Assembly: GCA_014905825.1 (NCBI GenBank)
Contig: JACGCN010000004.1
Span: 620,001 to 684,000, forward strand
Reading direction: 5' to 3'
Source: Lyophyllum atratum
Lineage: Eukaryota; Basidiomycota; Agaricomycetes; Agaricales; Lyophyllaceae
Length of the DNA: 64,000 nucleotides
The position numbers and the translations under genes are program-made. Shown one piece after another: positions 11,782 to 23,326 of the stretch. The notes under the pieces were generated by a model that saw only the letters and a program-made list of their open reading frames with translations, was not told the origin of the DNA and searched no databases. Position 1 is the stretch's first letter, and each line of letters opens with the position of its first letter.

Positions 11782-11946
11782 CAAGGCTGATACAGGGCTT
11801 GGTGTGGTCGAGCAAAAGGAAATTTTGATCAGGGTTCTCACGATATAACTCATGACCACGTCATGCTCACTAAAGCTAATAGTAAAGAGTCGTCACCGAA
11901 GAGTCTAAGTGTATTGTACCGCTCCTCGTCCAGCTCAGAAGTGTAT

Positions 11947-13583
11947 CTAAGCATATCCATCCTTGCCTTCAACGACTCCAAATGCAGGTCCTCCCTTGCC
12001 GAACATCTTCCACAGATCACTAGCGAGTTCTCTTGGTTTTTCAAAAGCAGCAAAATGACCTCCATCCTCTTGCTCAGACTCAAAGACCAGGTTTGGGGCC
12101 TTGTGCCAGCTGTAGATTGATGAAAATATATGTGAGAACACGTTCCAGAGCAAGTTGGATATTACCTTCTTGGGAGCCTAACAGCCTCTCTTGGGAAGTA
12201 GGAATGGCCTAGGGGAATGGTAGTACGTTCCATCTCCGCAAGCAGATTTGCACCTTGCGACTGAACGACCTCATAGTATATACGCACGGATGCAGCTGGT
12301 CCAGCGCGTGAGAAGTAGTAGATAGATATCCAAGTGAGGTCTGATGACCAAAAGCAAGTCAGGTCTGGAAGTGTGAACGCGAAAGGAGCACAAATCCGCA
12401 CATTCATCATCCTCGAAAGGCTCTGCCTCAAACACCGAGGCTGCAACCTTCTCGTATATCCACGCCAGGAGCCCCACGGGTGAATCCGCCAAGCCGTAGC
12501 CAAGTGTCTGGGGGCGGGTCGATTGAATGGCAAAGTAACCGCTTCCCGAGTCACGAAATTGCAAAGTACGCTTCAGACCTGCCTTCTCACGTTCTGTGTA
12601 CCCCAGGAAGGGGAGGTACGACAGAAGATGCGATACGAGAAGCAGAGGACGTTTCAGCGAAGGAGGTGAGGTACTATCGGAAGATGACCCTGATGCGTCT
12701 ATGTGACGAATCTGATGATGGAGAGAACTCACCATGGGAAGTTGGTATGCCACGCTTTGATGTGCTTCGGTCCATAGAGCCTGGCCATTCTACGCGTAAT
12801 CTGTCAAGGCGACCGGTCAAGTTTAGAAAAATGAGATTGACAAAGTTTACAGACGAAGAAACCCCAGTCTCCTCCTTGCGTTACTGTCTGCACATTAGGA
12901 AGAACTCAATAAGATCCTGAAAGAAGCGTACCATATTCGTCGTATCCCAACGCCAGCATAACTTTGTGCGCCACCTGTGATCACAATGCCGAGATTTAAG
13001 AGGAGACCCTTGAGTTTAGCTCAAATCCTACCTCCGCATACTGATTCAACGCGAAGCCTTTCTTTGTCGGACCAGCAGAGAAACCAAACCCCGGAAGGCT
13101 GATTGCGACAACGTGAAAACTAGGGTGGTCCGGTGATGCTTCCACGAGAAGCGGCAGAATCTTGCGAACTTCAAGGAAACTTCCCGGCCCTGCACGTACG
13201 TAAGTCAGCATCCCCGACATTCATCAGTAAGCGACATGACGATGAATCATCCGCTCACACCCGTGGACGAAGAGCAAAGGGATGGCACCCTCCAGCTCGC
13301 TCTTCTTGTGCACATAGTGAATGTTCAGCGGCCCAAAACCGTCGACATCTATGTCCCTGGTGAACTGTGGCAGCTCAGCATTGATTTCAGCTTCGTGCTT
13401 CCTCCAATCATAGCCATTCTTCCACCGGTTGACGAGACGTTGCATATCAGGTAAGGCGGCGCCATATGCCACGCCCGCGTCTTCGAGCTCATCAGGAAGC
13501 GTGGCGAGAGCGAGTTTCTGCTGAAGCAGAATGAGCTCCGAATCTGGAATGGCGATGCGAAACGGAGATTCTGGAGCAAACAT
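11947..13583 (-). CDS. Epoxide hydrolase (EHN domain plus alpha/beta hydrolase), copy 1
   Basis: Microsomal-type epoxide hydrolase converting epoxides to diols; a role in detoxification or secondary metabolism is likely. The N-terminal EHN domain spans residues 1-110 ([35 protein letters not shown]). The oxyanion motif HGWPGSF is rebuilt across an intron whose donor is CACGGGT|gtgagc. The nucleophile Asp lies in VTQGGDWG, itself a short exon. The cap region includes [36 protein letters not shown] and the Tyr-bearing [15 protein letters not shown]. The last exon has the catalytic His in EDGGHFAAFEKP and ends GKDGYA, stop 11947-11949. All key residues are present, so the gene looks intact. A close paralogue with the same intron layout lies at 28857-30525. 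Substrate unknown. Confidence 0.88.
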
Positions 13584-13689
13584 GGTGGTGGTAAGTAAGC
13601 AAGGTCGACTGTCGGAGGTTTACCATGTGTTTATTACCTCATGATCCTGTTTATGAGCGCGGACGTTGTTCGGTATTGGCCTCCGTCTC

Positions 13690-14150
13690 AGTGGAGTCCA
13701 AGTGGAGTAATCATCTGCATCAATGCGTCGTGATGGTTGGATCTACTCGTCGACACCAGATGATGGATCCTCAACTTGGAGGTCGACCGCCGATACATTT
13801 TTGAGCAATTTCTCAGGACAAGGCACAGAAAGGACAAAAGCCTGGCAAAGAAAGGGAGCTGTCGAAGTCTGATCACGATAGAGTCGGCGTTTATGAGGTG
13901 TACGCCATGAAAGAATTTCATCTAAAGCTGCCATAGAAGCTTACGAAGACTCAATAACCCAAGGCTCACCCATATCCATATGCCCAGTAAGACGAGCCAA
14001 CCGTTGCCGCGCCTGGTCGAGTACAGGATGCTCCGATGTAAGATGGACGACTCAAGAGCAAAGGATACGATTAAGAGTAACCACGTGTGGCCTATGTAAG
14101 GTTGGCTGGGAATACACATCGTCAATTACGGAGAGGCGAAACTGGTATAA
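13690..14150 (-). CDS. Possible small hypothetical gene
   Basis: Between the V-ATPase and epoxide hydrolase genes there is a spliceable minus-strand frame. An exon beginning after ..ctcttgag near 14055 (containing HLTSEHPVLDQARQRLARL) joins across a 43-nt intron (gtgagc..tggcag, about 13931-13973) to ALDEILSWRTPHKRRLYRDQ and runs to a stop near 13743. I do not recognise the product, and the first exon and start are unresolved. It may be non-coding sequence with chance splice signals. An alternative frame (MTMCIPSQPYIGHTWLLLIV) contains a hydrophobic helix. Confidence 0.25.
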
Positions 14151-14173
14151 CTCCCTGCTTGACTTGAGACTCC

Positions 14174-15137
14174 TCAAGCTCCTGAAGCCTTTCCAATTAG
14201 GGAGGAAATTACATGCACTTCAAAGCACATTAGTGTAGGCACGGTGGATAGCGCAAAAAAAAACGTACTGTCATACCCTTGGCCTTAGTGTCCATGATGA
14301 GAGCGACAATAAGACCGTATAGACCCAAGACTTCGGCAAAAATGAGAATCAAAATCTGTTTTATACGACCATGTATGTGAGGAAGTGGCATACGACAGAA
14401 GCAAAAAATAAGTCCGTACCATGCCAACGAAGAGCCTAGGTTGTTGTGCTGTTCCCCGGACACCAGCATCACCAACTATCCCAATTGCGAAACCAGCTGC
14501 AAGACCTGCGAGACCGACCGAGAGACCTGCGCCGAGTTGCGTGAAGCCTTTCGCGAGGGACATTTGAGTCTCGACTAGGCAAAATGAAAGACGTCATTGG
14601 TGATAATGGGGAGATGCATAGGGGCGCTACGTACGGCTACCAGAGATAAGGACCGAGACGACGAGGCCGTAAATCTGATAAGCAAGGCAAAGTTACGTCA
14701 GGACATCCACAATGCAACACGCAGGGACTTACAGCAATGATACCAGCCATGATAACTGGGACGACACATTTCATCATCAAGTCGGGGCGCAAGACGGACA
14801 TTGCGGCAATGCCAACGCCTGACTTTGCTGTGCCATAACTGTGAAGAAGATTGTGAGCGCCAGCGGATGCGCAGTTGTGCTGATATATACCTTGCTCCAA
14901 TGCCTATTGACCACGTCCAATATCGTCAATAACCCTTTTTACGACAGTCCAACATCCCTGGAACGGCGTGTTGGGTTTGAAGAGACCATGATGAACTCAC
15001 ATGTGAAGACAATGGCGCTGGTGCAACCCTAGAAATCCCGCATATTTAAATTCAAATTACGTGCCTTGACCCCGTGGGGCGCTTGGACTCACCATGGCGC
15101 TGAAGAAAGGAGCATAGACGGGGCAAAGATCAGACAT
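14174..15137 (-). CDS. VMA3: V-type ATPase 16-kDa proteolipid subunit c
   Basis: Membrane rotor subunit of the vacuolar H+-ATPase Vo sector. It has four transmembrane helices in two hairpins. A short first exon ([15 protein letters not shown]) is followed by very small exons (GCTSAIVFT, then CIGAS) and [32 protein letters not shown], then [35 protein letters not shown]. The proton-carrying Glu lies in [19 protein letters not shown]. The last exon codes only the end of KAKGA before TGA at 14174-14176; using acceptor aggcttcag gives this family-like ending. At least six introns break about 165 codons, typical for basidiomycete proteolipids. The c and c' (Vma11) isoforms are hard to tell apart by eye; the N-terminus favours c. 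Confidence 0.88.
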
Positions 15138-15361
15138 AGTGTATGGTTGTTGGGAAGAAAGGACGTGTTGAGAAGGCAAGTCAAGGCTGCTGATGAGGAC
15201 GTGTACGTGACCGACTTCAACAGACAGCGCCAAGCATCGTGCGGCAACAACCGCGTCGGACCTTAAAGATGTGGCTGAAACTCCGCGAAGGAACTTCGAG
15301 TTGTGAATGTAATCCCATACCAAGTGTAGATAACGACACGGATAAGTAGATTGGACGCAAA

Positions 15362-16830
15362 CTAACATGGAAGGTTATGTATATGACGAAGTGGACTCAA
15401 CAATCCCCCCGACAGACCAGCAAAATACTTTCGCGTGTCTGCCTTCAGCGACCGGAACTCCGCCGACGAAGTGCTCGCCAAATTCAAACCCGCGACAAGT
15501 ACAGCTACTGGAAAAATGATAATAGGAAGAATCGCCAGGATGTGACCAGAGTGCGCAGGGTACAGAAGCAGACCGATACTTCCTCCGAATGCCACAGCCC
15601 CGATGAATTGAGCCAGGACAAAGCCAACAAAGCGCGCCCGGATTCCTTCTAGATCCCTCCACGCCTTACCGGATGCGCATGCAGCTGTATCTGCTCCCGC
15701 AACCATGGCGATGGCAAAATTCATTATGACCCCTGTGAAGCCCGAAGCCAAAGCCCATCTGATAATGAATGACAAACTTGGGATCGGTGACCTGGCCGGG
15801 CTCAGGAAGAACATCGTGCATCAGCTGTAGCCATGCGATTATTAGGCCTGTAGAATGTAGACTTAGAAATTGCTGAATTAGCTTCGAATGCGCCAGATCA
15901 GATAACTAAACACGTACGAAAAGGACGATCACAGAGAACTGCTGCGAAAAAGCTTGAATTGTTTTCTCGAGTATCTGTTTCTCCGCGAGGTCTGAACTTC
16001 GGGATCGGCCTGCGATTGATAATTAGGACCAAGCGTGGGGGGAATGGCAATTGAAAAAATGTTGACCTGGAGCGTCTCCAAATTCAATATGATCGTGATG
16101 AAGAGCACGGCGCAACACGTCGATATTACCCAGATGTGAATGGATGAATTTATCAATAGTGAGAAAGTGGTCGTCCATTCGAAACAGTTCACTAGAAGAC
16201 TGCACGATAGTGTTTTCTGTCTGTATAGACGGTGGCATCTGTCCAAGGACATTTCTTGATGAACGCTCTGCGTGATGATCCCGATTAACACCCATTCTGA
16301 AAACAACGAAGCCAAATCGTACCAGGAGCCTGTCCATCGTGGAGGCTAGGCGAATGAACAGACGACGGAATGCGCTCTTGGCCCCATCCTCGAGACGCTG
16401 CCCTTATTTGTGATAATTTCTCCACATGGCAAGATAGGGAAGACTCCAATTCGACGAGCTGATCGCTGAGGGACTGTCGGGAAAAGGACTCCCGAGCTCG
16501 AAGCCGGTGGCGTCATTTGCGGTCGAGATTGAGAATGCCCGTACATCGATAAGGTGTATACGCCTTATATCAGATGTCCAGCCCATAGAGAGTCATGGCC
16601 TTCTCGACAGTACATGCCGTGCAACGCCACTTGTTTCCTCGCAGCTTATACCCGGCACGATTATCCCCGAGACTAGTCCTAGGTAGCTGGTGGACGGCAG
16701 TAATGTAAGATACAAAGATAAGGCAATTGCATAAGAAGATCTCAAGACCTGTGTTATGAGCTGAGGTTGTCTCGCCGAGAACCCCAGACTCACATGCCAC
16801 TATGGGCCGGAATACAGATGCTGTCCGAAC
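15362..16830 (-). CDS. Putative polytopic membrane protein, exon structure unresolved
   Basis: Several minus-strand segments are strongly hydrophobic and linked by plausible short introns. These are INSSIHIWVISTCCAVLFIT near 16140-16080, then (after acceptor aatcgcag at ~16018) a segment LAEKQILEKTIQAFSQQFSV with IVLF. Intron gtacgt..ctacag then leads to GLIIAWLQLMHDVLPEPG. The last exon carries WALASGFTGVIMNFAIAMVA, RFVGFVLAQFIGAVAFGG, LAILPIIIFPVAVLVAGLNL and ends SPLRHIHNLPC at 15362-15364. The link between LPEPG and WALAS could not be put in frame with standard borders. The 5' part (to ~16830) includes EIFLCNCLIFVSYITAVHQL and SSNWSLPYLAMWRNYHK. I do not recognise the family. Confidence 0.45.
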
Positions 16831-17120
16831 CGGATGCTGCGGTTAATCGCCACAAGGGAAAATGTCTGGAAAGAATGGATCAAAACGAAGCAAAACGAGG
16901 CTCGGAGCCAGGCCGGGATAGCTGTCAAAAGCTGTCCAAAAAAATCGACCCTGCTGAAGTCCAGCGATGCATTCCATTCCTTGCAGATACGTTTAATAAC
17001 ATATTACTGCAAAGTGAGGGGATTGTGGTAACGGCGAGAAACATATGTTGCTCGGTCATATCTAGTCTTAATTTCAATCCGCGTTAAACATACACGATCT
17101 ATTCCCAGAGAATCCCAATT

Positions 17121-18481
<1,361 letters not shown>

Positions 18482-18661
18482 GGTGGATAGCTTATTATGT
18501 ACAGGGATCGAGGCAGCTATAGGGACAGTTCTAAGACTTCCGCGTAGAGCTTGACCGAATAATCTGCGAGACAGGATTTTGAAAGTATTTGAGGATGGGC
18601 AACTTGAAGAAGCAAGAGGAAGACGGTGATCGGGAGAGGTTTGAAATCCTCTAATGATCGA
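18482..18661 (-). other. In-frame 60-codon open extension upstream of TRR1, no ATG, presequence-like
   Basis: Reading in the TRR1 frame there are 60 sense codons between an in-frame TGA (18662-18664) and the ATG, none of them ATG. The proximal part reads KILSRRLFGQALRGSLRTV, then PIAASIPVHNKLST, directly into MAPVTNG. It is rich in Arg, Ser, Leu and Ala with no acidic residue for about the last 49 codons, as in mitochondrial presequences. Near-cognate codons include CTG at 18572-18574. Confidence 0.5.
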
Positions 18662-18791
18662 TCACGTGTCCATGGTGATGGCTCGCTCAGCGGCAGCCTC
18701 CCGAGTCCCCGAGGGCGCCAGTGGTGCGAAAAAGGTTCAAATTAGGTCCATACATAATGTGTATAAAAATGTAGCTAGATATAACCAGTAA

Positions 18792-20116
18792 CTAGTAACT
18801 GCTAGGAACACTCCCAATCCGACCTCCATCTACCAGCCAGACCGCACCATTCACATAGGCGCCGGCACGACTGGCCAAAAATAAGATAGCGCCAGCCATA
18901 TCCTGGAAGACTCGTCAGCAACTATGATCTAATGGCCAAGCGTTTCCACACACCTCTTCCGTCCCAGCTCGCCGTAGCGGTATTGAGTCAGCGAGAGCGA
19001 CAGGGTCCAGTTTGAAGTCTGGAACAGGACTTGTGGTCATTTCTATACACGTCAGGTCAAATAATGTTTTCATCAAACAGAAGCCCAGAACTCGCCACTG
19101 GGCCAGACTCCAGGGGCCAAGACATTACTTCGTATTCCCCACGGCGCCAAGAGGTTGGCGAGAAGCTTCCCGAGATGTGTGCAAGCACTTTTAGAGAGAG
19201 TATAAGATGGTGAGAGAATCTTGGGGTCTAGCCGAAAGGATCCCGAAGACGATACGGAGAGGACTTGCGAAGAATGGTATGGAGGTCGTGGGATCCCAGG
19301 ACCAGATGGCGCTGACAGACGCTGCTGTCGGACATTTCCTTGATGTAAAAGATCGAGGAAAGCCACTGTGGTGTAATACACGGCGGTGACATTCGTGGCA
19401 AATGTCTCGGCGAAGTCTTCGGGAGATCCGGTATCCCACAAAGAACTTTGAAACGCCTTAATACTTGGTATCGTGGGGCCTAGAGCCGGAGAAGCAGGGG
19501 GAGAAGGTGGGCCGGCAAATGAAGTCGACTGCGCCTGGGATGGTGATGGCAGGGGATGTGCGTACATGTTCCTTGCGATACCAGCGTTGTTGATGAGAAG
19601 ATCGATATATCCATGGCGAGTTCTCACAACATCGGCCACCGCGAGCAAGCTTTCTCGATCTGTGACGTCGCACTCCAGAGGGATGATATTCCCATATCTC
19701 TGCAAGACATTTCAGCACATCTGGGTATATCAGCAATTGAGTAGGGTGTGACAATGGAATTGTGGTGATGTTTTGGGGTCAGAAAGGTGGAAGGCATACG
19801 TTGTTTTCCTCAGCAGCCTTCTCAAGCAAACTGAGCCGTCGACTAACGATATATACCGTAGCCCCGTTACTTTCCAGGGCGGTCGCCATCATCAAGCCGA
19901 TGCCTGATACCAAACAAAGAACACTAAGCTTCTATACTTCCAACCATTTCATCTAAATCGATACGCGCCTGTTGCCCCTCCCGTTATCACTACGACGAGA
20001 CCGTCGACATTGAAGATATTTGATGGATCGAATGGGTGCGGTGCAAATGATGTTGGAAGATCGGGATCAAAGAGTGCAGTGGAAGCACCAGAAGGCGAAG
20101 GCATGCTCGAAGCCAT
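18792..20116 (-). CDS. Short-chain dehydrogenase/reductase (classical SDR)
   Basis: NAD(P)-dependent oxidoreductase, likely cytosolic. The N-terminus MASSMPSPSGAST leads to FNVDGLVVVITGGATGIGL (the TGGxxGIG cofactor loop), RYGNIIPLECDVTDRESL, the structural motif LLINNAGIARNMYA, and SPSYTLSKSACTHLG with the catalytic YxxxK. A Ser precedes it in VSSSGSF. The C-terminus has PLRRAGTEEDMAGAILFLAS and YVNGAVWLVDGGRIG, then ends SVPSSY at TAG 18792-18794. An unusual Pro/Ser-rich insert (SPSQAQSTSFAGPPSPPASP) sits after NNAG. It resembles 3-oxoacyl-ACP-reductase or RhlG-like fungal SDRs; the substrate cannot be told. At least four introns. Confidence 0.85.
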
Positions 20117-20309
20117 GTCCGGGGCAAGGTGAGTTGGTCAGAGTGGGAATAGTCAGTGGGAATAGTCCAACGACTTGTTGTCTGTTGGGCGGTGTCGGAA
20201 TTTCGGGGAGCCGTCGATGCAGGGTCGATGACAAGAGTTGAGGTCTCTTATAGAGGAGGACGGACCAATGACAAGTTTCAGGCCTTGCGAATACTTACAC
20301 ATATATCCT

Positions 20310-20960
20310 TCAGGAATGATGGACTGATGTTCCGCCGAGCCAGTCACTTTCGGCCAGCAGTCCTGAGGTCATTCGCCGTAAAGGGCATCCAGGTTCGAGG
20401 AACACCAGAACTTCGAGATAGTAGACCATTTTTTGCCCATTCCAGAGCCTTCGATTGCCGCTGTAAACCAGAAGGATTTCGAAAGCTTGAGAGTCAGGGC
20501 AAGGACGTAGCAGTTCTAGGGCAACCTTCCAAAAAGCGGCGTAACCATGTGACATTTCCTAGATCTTATCGGCTACGACGGCAAGCTTACGGACGTCTCT
20601 ATCGTGGATTCTATCACTTATCAACCGCGCCGTTCAACAAAATCTGTGTTCCGAAGTCGGCCCTTCTCTGCCATTGCAGATTCACCACCGCCACAGTCAC
20701 TGTGTTATCAGAAAAATATCGCTCTCCATATCTTGGGAATACTGTCTCCCCATCTTCCAGGTAGATGCTCCAGTAATCCTCACATGCACAGTTGACGCGC
20801 ACTTGACACACTTGTGCAATCTCTTGGCGAGTATTCTCTTCTTCTATCGCTCTTTGCAGAAATCGCTTCTCAGACTCGGTATCAAGCATGCGGCCCGCTC
20901 TCATAACAAACATAAGGATTGTCCGTCGTCATCAAGTCGAACTTGTGTACCTTGAGGCGG
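20310..20960 (-). CDS. Possible hypothetical gene or gene remnant
   Basis: The minus-strand open frame 20913-20614 (MFVMRAGRMLDTESEKRFLQ, ACEDYWSIYLEDGETVFPRY) has a coding-like composition and is followed downstream by open frame 20555-20310 (GQKMVYYLEVLVFLEPGCPL). I do not recognise either and could not define a start or splice sites with confidence. It lies between two complete minus-strand genes and could be a diverged remnant. Confidence 0.3.
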
Positions 20961-21138
20961 CATCACACCATCATGAACGTTGTTTCAGATGTATGGATAG
21001 GATAGCACTCCTAAGCAGGCAATCATTCGACCCACTTCGACTCCGCAGGATACAAGCGGGGGCTTGTCATATATTTATCTCTTCCGCCGCCTACAAAACC
21101 GGGGGTACATAAGCGTCCGTTACATTACGTGCAGTCGG

Positions 21139-22930
21139 TCAACTGACGTGACTGCCGTATGTCGCATCTAGTCTCGACTTCACATACGCCCCAGCTGTGA
21201 TCACCTCGTACTTCGCCGGCATCTCGGGTGAAATGCACGTCGGAATAGGCTTGAATGTTTGTCGCAAAAACGTAGGTTAGCTGGTCTATCCGCGCGCGAG
21301 GTGGTCATCTACGCACTTCCAATAGCACGTCATAATCGGTGCCAAAGAAGACGGGGATGGAATAGCGTTCTTGTCCAGAACGATTTATGGCACGGTGGGG
21401 CGTTGACTGGAATACATCATCTTCATTAATTTATATATGTGTCGTAAGAATCAACTCCGTGGATGTAACACTGGAAAAAGCTTACTTGTCCACCTAGCGA
21501 ACTGGTCTCCGAGGCTAGATATTTCAGGGAGCGTCAGATCAAAAATATCTGCAGTAAAGTGACGTACTTGACAACTAGAGTCCCGGGTATGTGCACGGCA
21601 TCCAGCCACTTGCCCGCGGCATTTTTTACTTGAAGGCCTCCAACTTGGTCCTGCCACAGAAGGGTGAAGCACTAATGACGCACGTCCTATCACGATATCA
21701 TTCCTTGTCGATCTGTTCCTGTACTTACTTCATAGCTAGAGAAAGAAGCCGATGAAGAAACAGGGAAGGAAGGAGACAGCGTCTGGGTACCTACTCGGTA
21801 TGCGCACCAATACCAATCTGTCGGCCCTCGACATCGACGCTCAGTGGCTGTGGCGGGTAATGCAGGAGTCGCATTATAGCTGCTGGACGGGTAATCTGCA
21901 AGGCGTTAGTTTGGAGCCCAAGAACCACATCTAAATATGTAGACCTTGTCGTCAAAAAAGTCGTCCGAAAGCTCCAACGCGAGTGCAAACAGGGGAAATA
22001 GCAATTTGCCTAGTCTGATAGCATCGTCGCTATGACGCCACGTTAGTCGTGAAGCCGAGGGACGCCAGTTCAGAAAGGGGTGACTGCGCACTAGTAGGCC
22101 AAAACTGCTTCTTTAAAACCGAGGATGTTGCTAGGCCAGACGTTAGTCCCCGACATCGCCTCCTCCGTGATCTTCGCAGCATTCCGTGCATCGTCGGAGG
22201 AGGGGAATTCGGGCTCCCAACCGATGTCAAACCCCTCGTGCAGATCGCCTAACCCTGAAGGGTTGACATTCTCTTGCAGAAGAGCAGTATAACCTTTAAA
22301 GTTCGAGGTTTTGCTGATGTCAAGCTTTCCAGGTAGTAAGTCGCCAACAAAGAATAAACCTTGAGTAAAGCAAAAATCGAACTAACTTCCATCTTTGCCG
22401 ACATATCCAGAGCGAAAAATCTCTTGCCAGCCTCGAGAGCGGCAGCAATCCGCTCCTCGGAGATGCCATGGTTTTTCACTAAGATGCCAATCAGAAAATT
22501 TGCCGCTTAACACTCATGTCCCCTATAGCCAAATCTACTATCCTTATAGCCAGAGCTATTTTCCCAAAGCCAATAAGTATAAATGACTTACGATAAAAAA
22601 ATCCAACCTGATCATGCGGTTGTCAGCTAAAGCCCTTGAGAGCAAAAGAGCACCGATTGAGCCACCGTACATTAACCGACGCATCAAGAATGAGATCCGC
22701 GAGTGCACGTCTTTTCACAGGATCAGTACTTGTGGCGTCTGTGAAATCTCTGGCCATGGGTCACCATTTTAAAACTGATTTAGCATGATGTTGTCGGGAA
22801 GTATAGGAGGCTCAGATGCTAACATGACAGGTATTTCCTCGAACGTACTCTCTGTACGCTTGTTGGCAAGAAGGAAGCCAGGAGCGGGACTCGATGGAAT
22901 ATCTGGATGACCAGATTCGTCGGTCATCAT
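21139..22930 (-). CDS. 2-oxoglutarate/Fe(II)-dependent dioxygenase, isopenicillin N synthase-like
   Basis: Non-heme iron dioxygenase of the plant/fungal IPNS-ACCO type. The N-terminal DIOX_N part comprises FEEIPVIDFTDATSTDP (joined across an intron, AT|A), RRALADLILDASVN, and KNHGISEERIAAALEAGKRF. It continues with KGYTALLQENVNPSG, HEGFDIGWEPE and ITRPAAIMRLLHYPPQP. The iron-binding HxD is GIGAHTDYECFTLLWQDQVG, whose Asp is completed across an intron (CAT ACC GA|C). The distal His is in QSTPHRAINRSG and the 2OG-binding RxS in ERYSIPVFFG. The end is ..SRLDATYGSHVS at 21139-21141. All metal ligands are present. There are nine or more short exons. Double ATG at 22925-22930; I use the first. Substrate unknown. 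Confidence 0.88.
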
Positions 22931-23326
22931 GATAGCGGTGCGTAAAAGTAGGTTTGTTGAACTGTTGATGGTTATCCCATGTTGAGGGTTTCAAACAGGA
23001 CCAAATGGCTATGCAAAGGTCTAGACATCTACGGATAAGAGAGAACACTTTTATGAGATGGTTACTTGTGAGTTAGCTATATGCTGGCGTAGCTCTTAGA
23101 AAGCTCCTAAAAATTGAGACAGGGATGATCCAAGGGCTAATTGAAGTTCGCCATGGAATGGCAAACACGAGAAATCCATTGACAACGATGACTACAATCG
23201 AAAATATTATATTTATGTACAAGTCTACTAATGACCGTTTCCTTCTTGTTTTGGTGGGAATGCAATGTGAGTGTAAAGTGCGAATGAAAGCGAAGAATGA
23301 TGACGGCGAAACAGTACGGTCTAGAT
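22931..23326. other. Intergenic, nothing seen
   Basis: It lies between the start of the dioxygenase gene and the 3' end of the glutamate dehydrogenase gene. I see no coding or structured element. It must hold the dioxygenase promoter. Confidence 0.5.
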
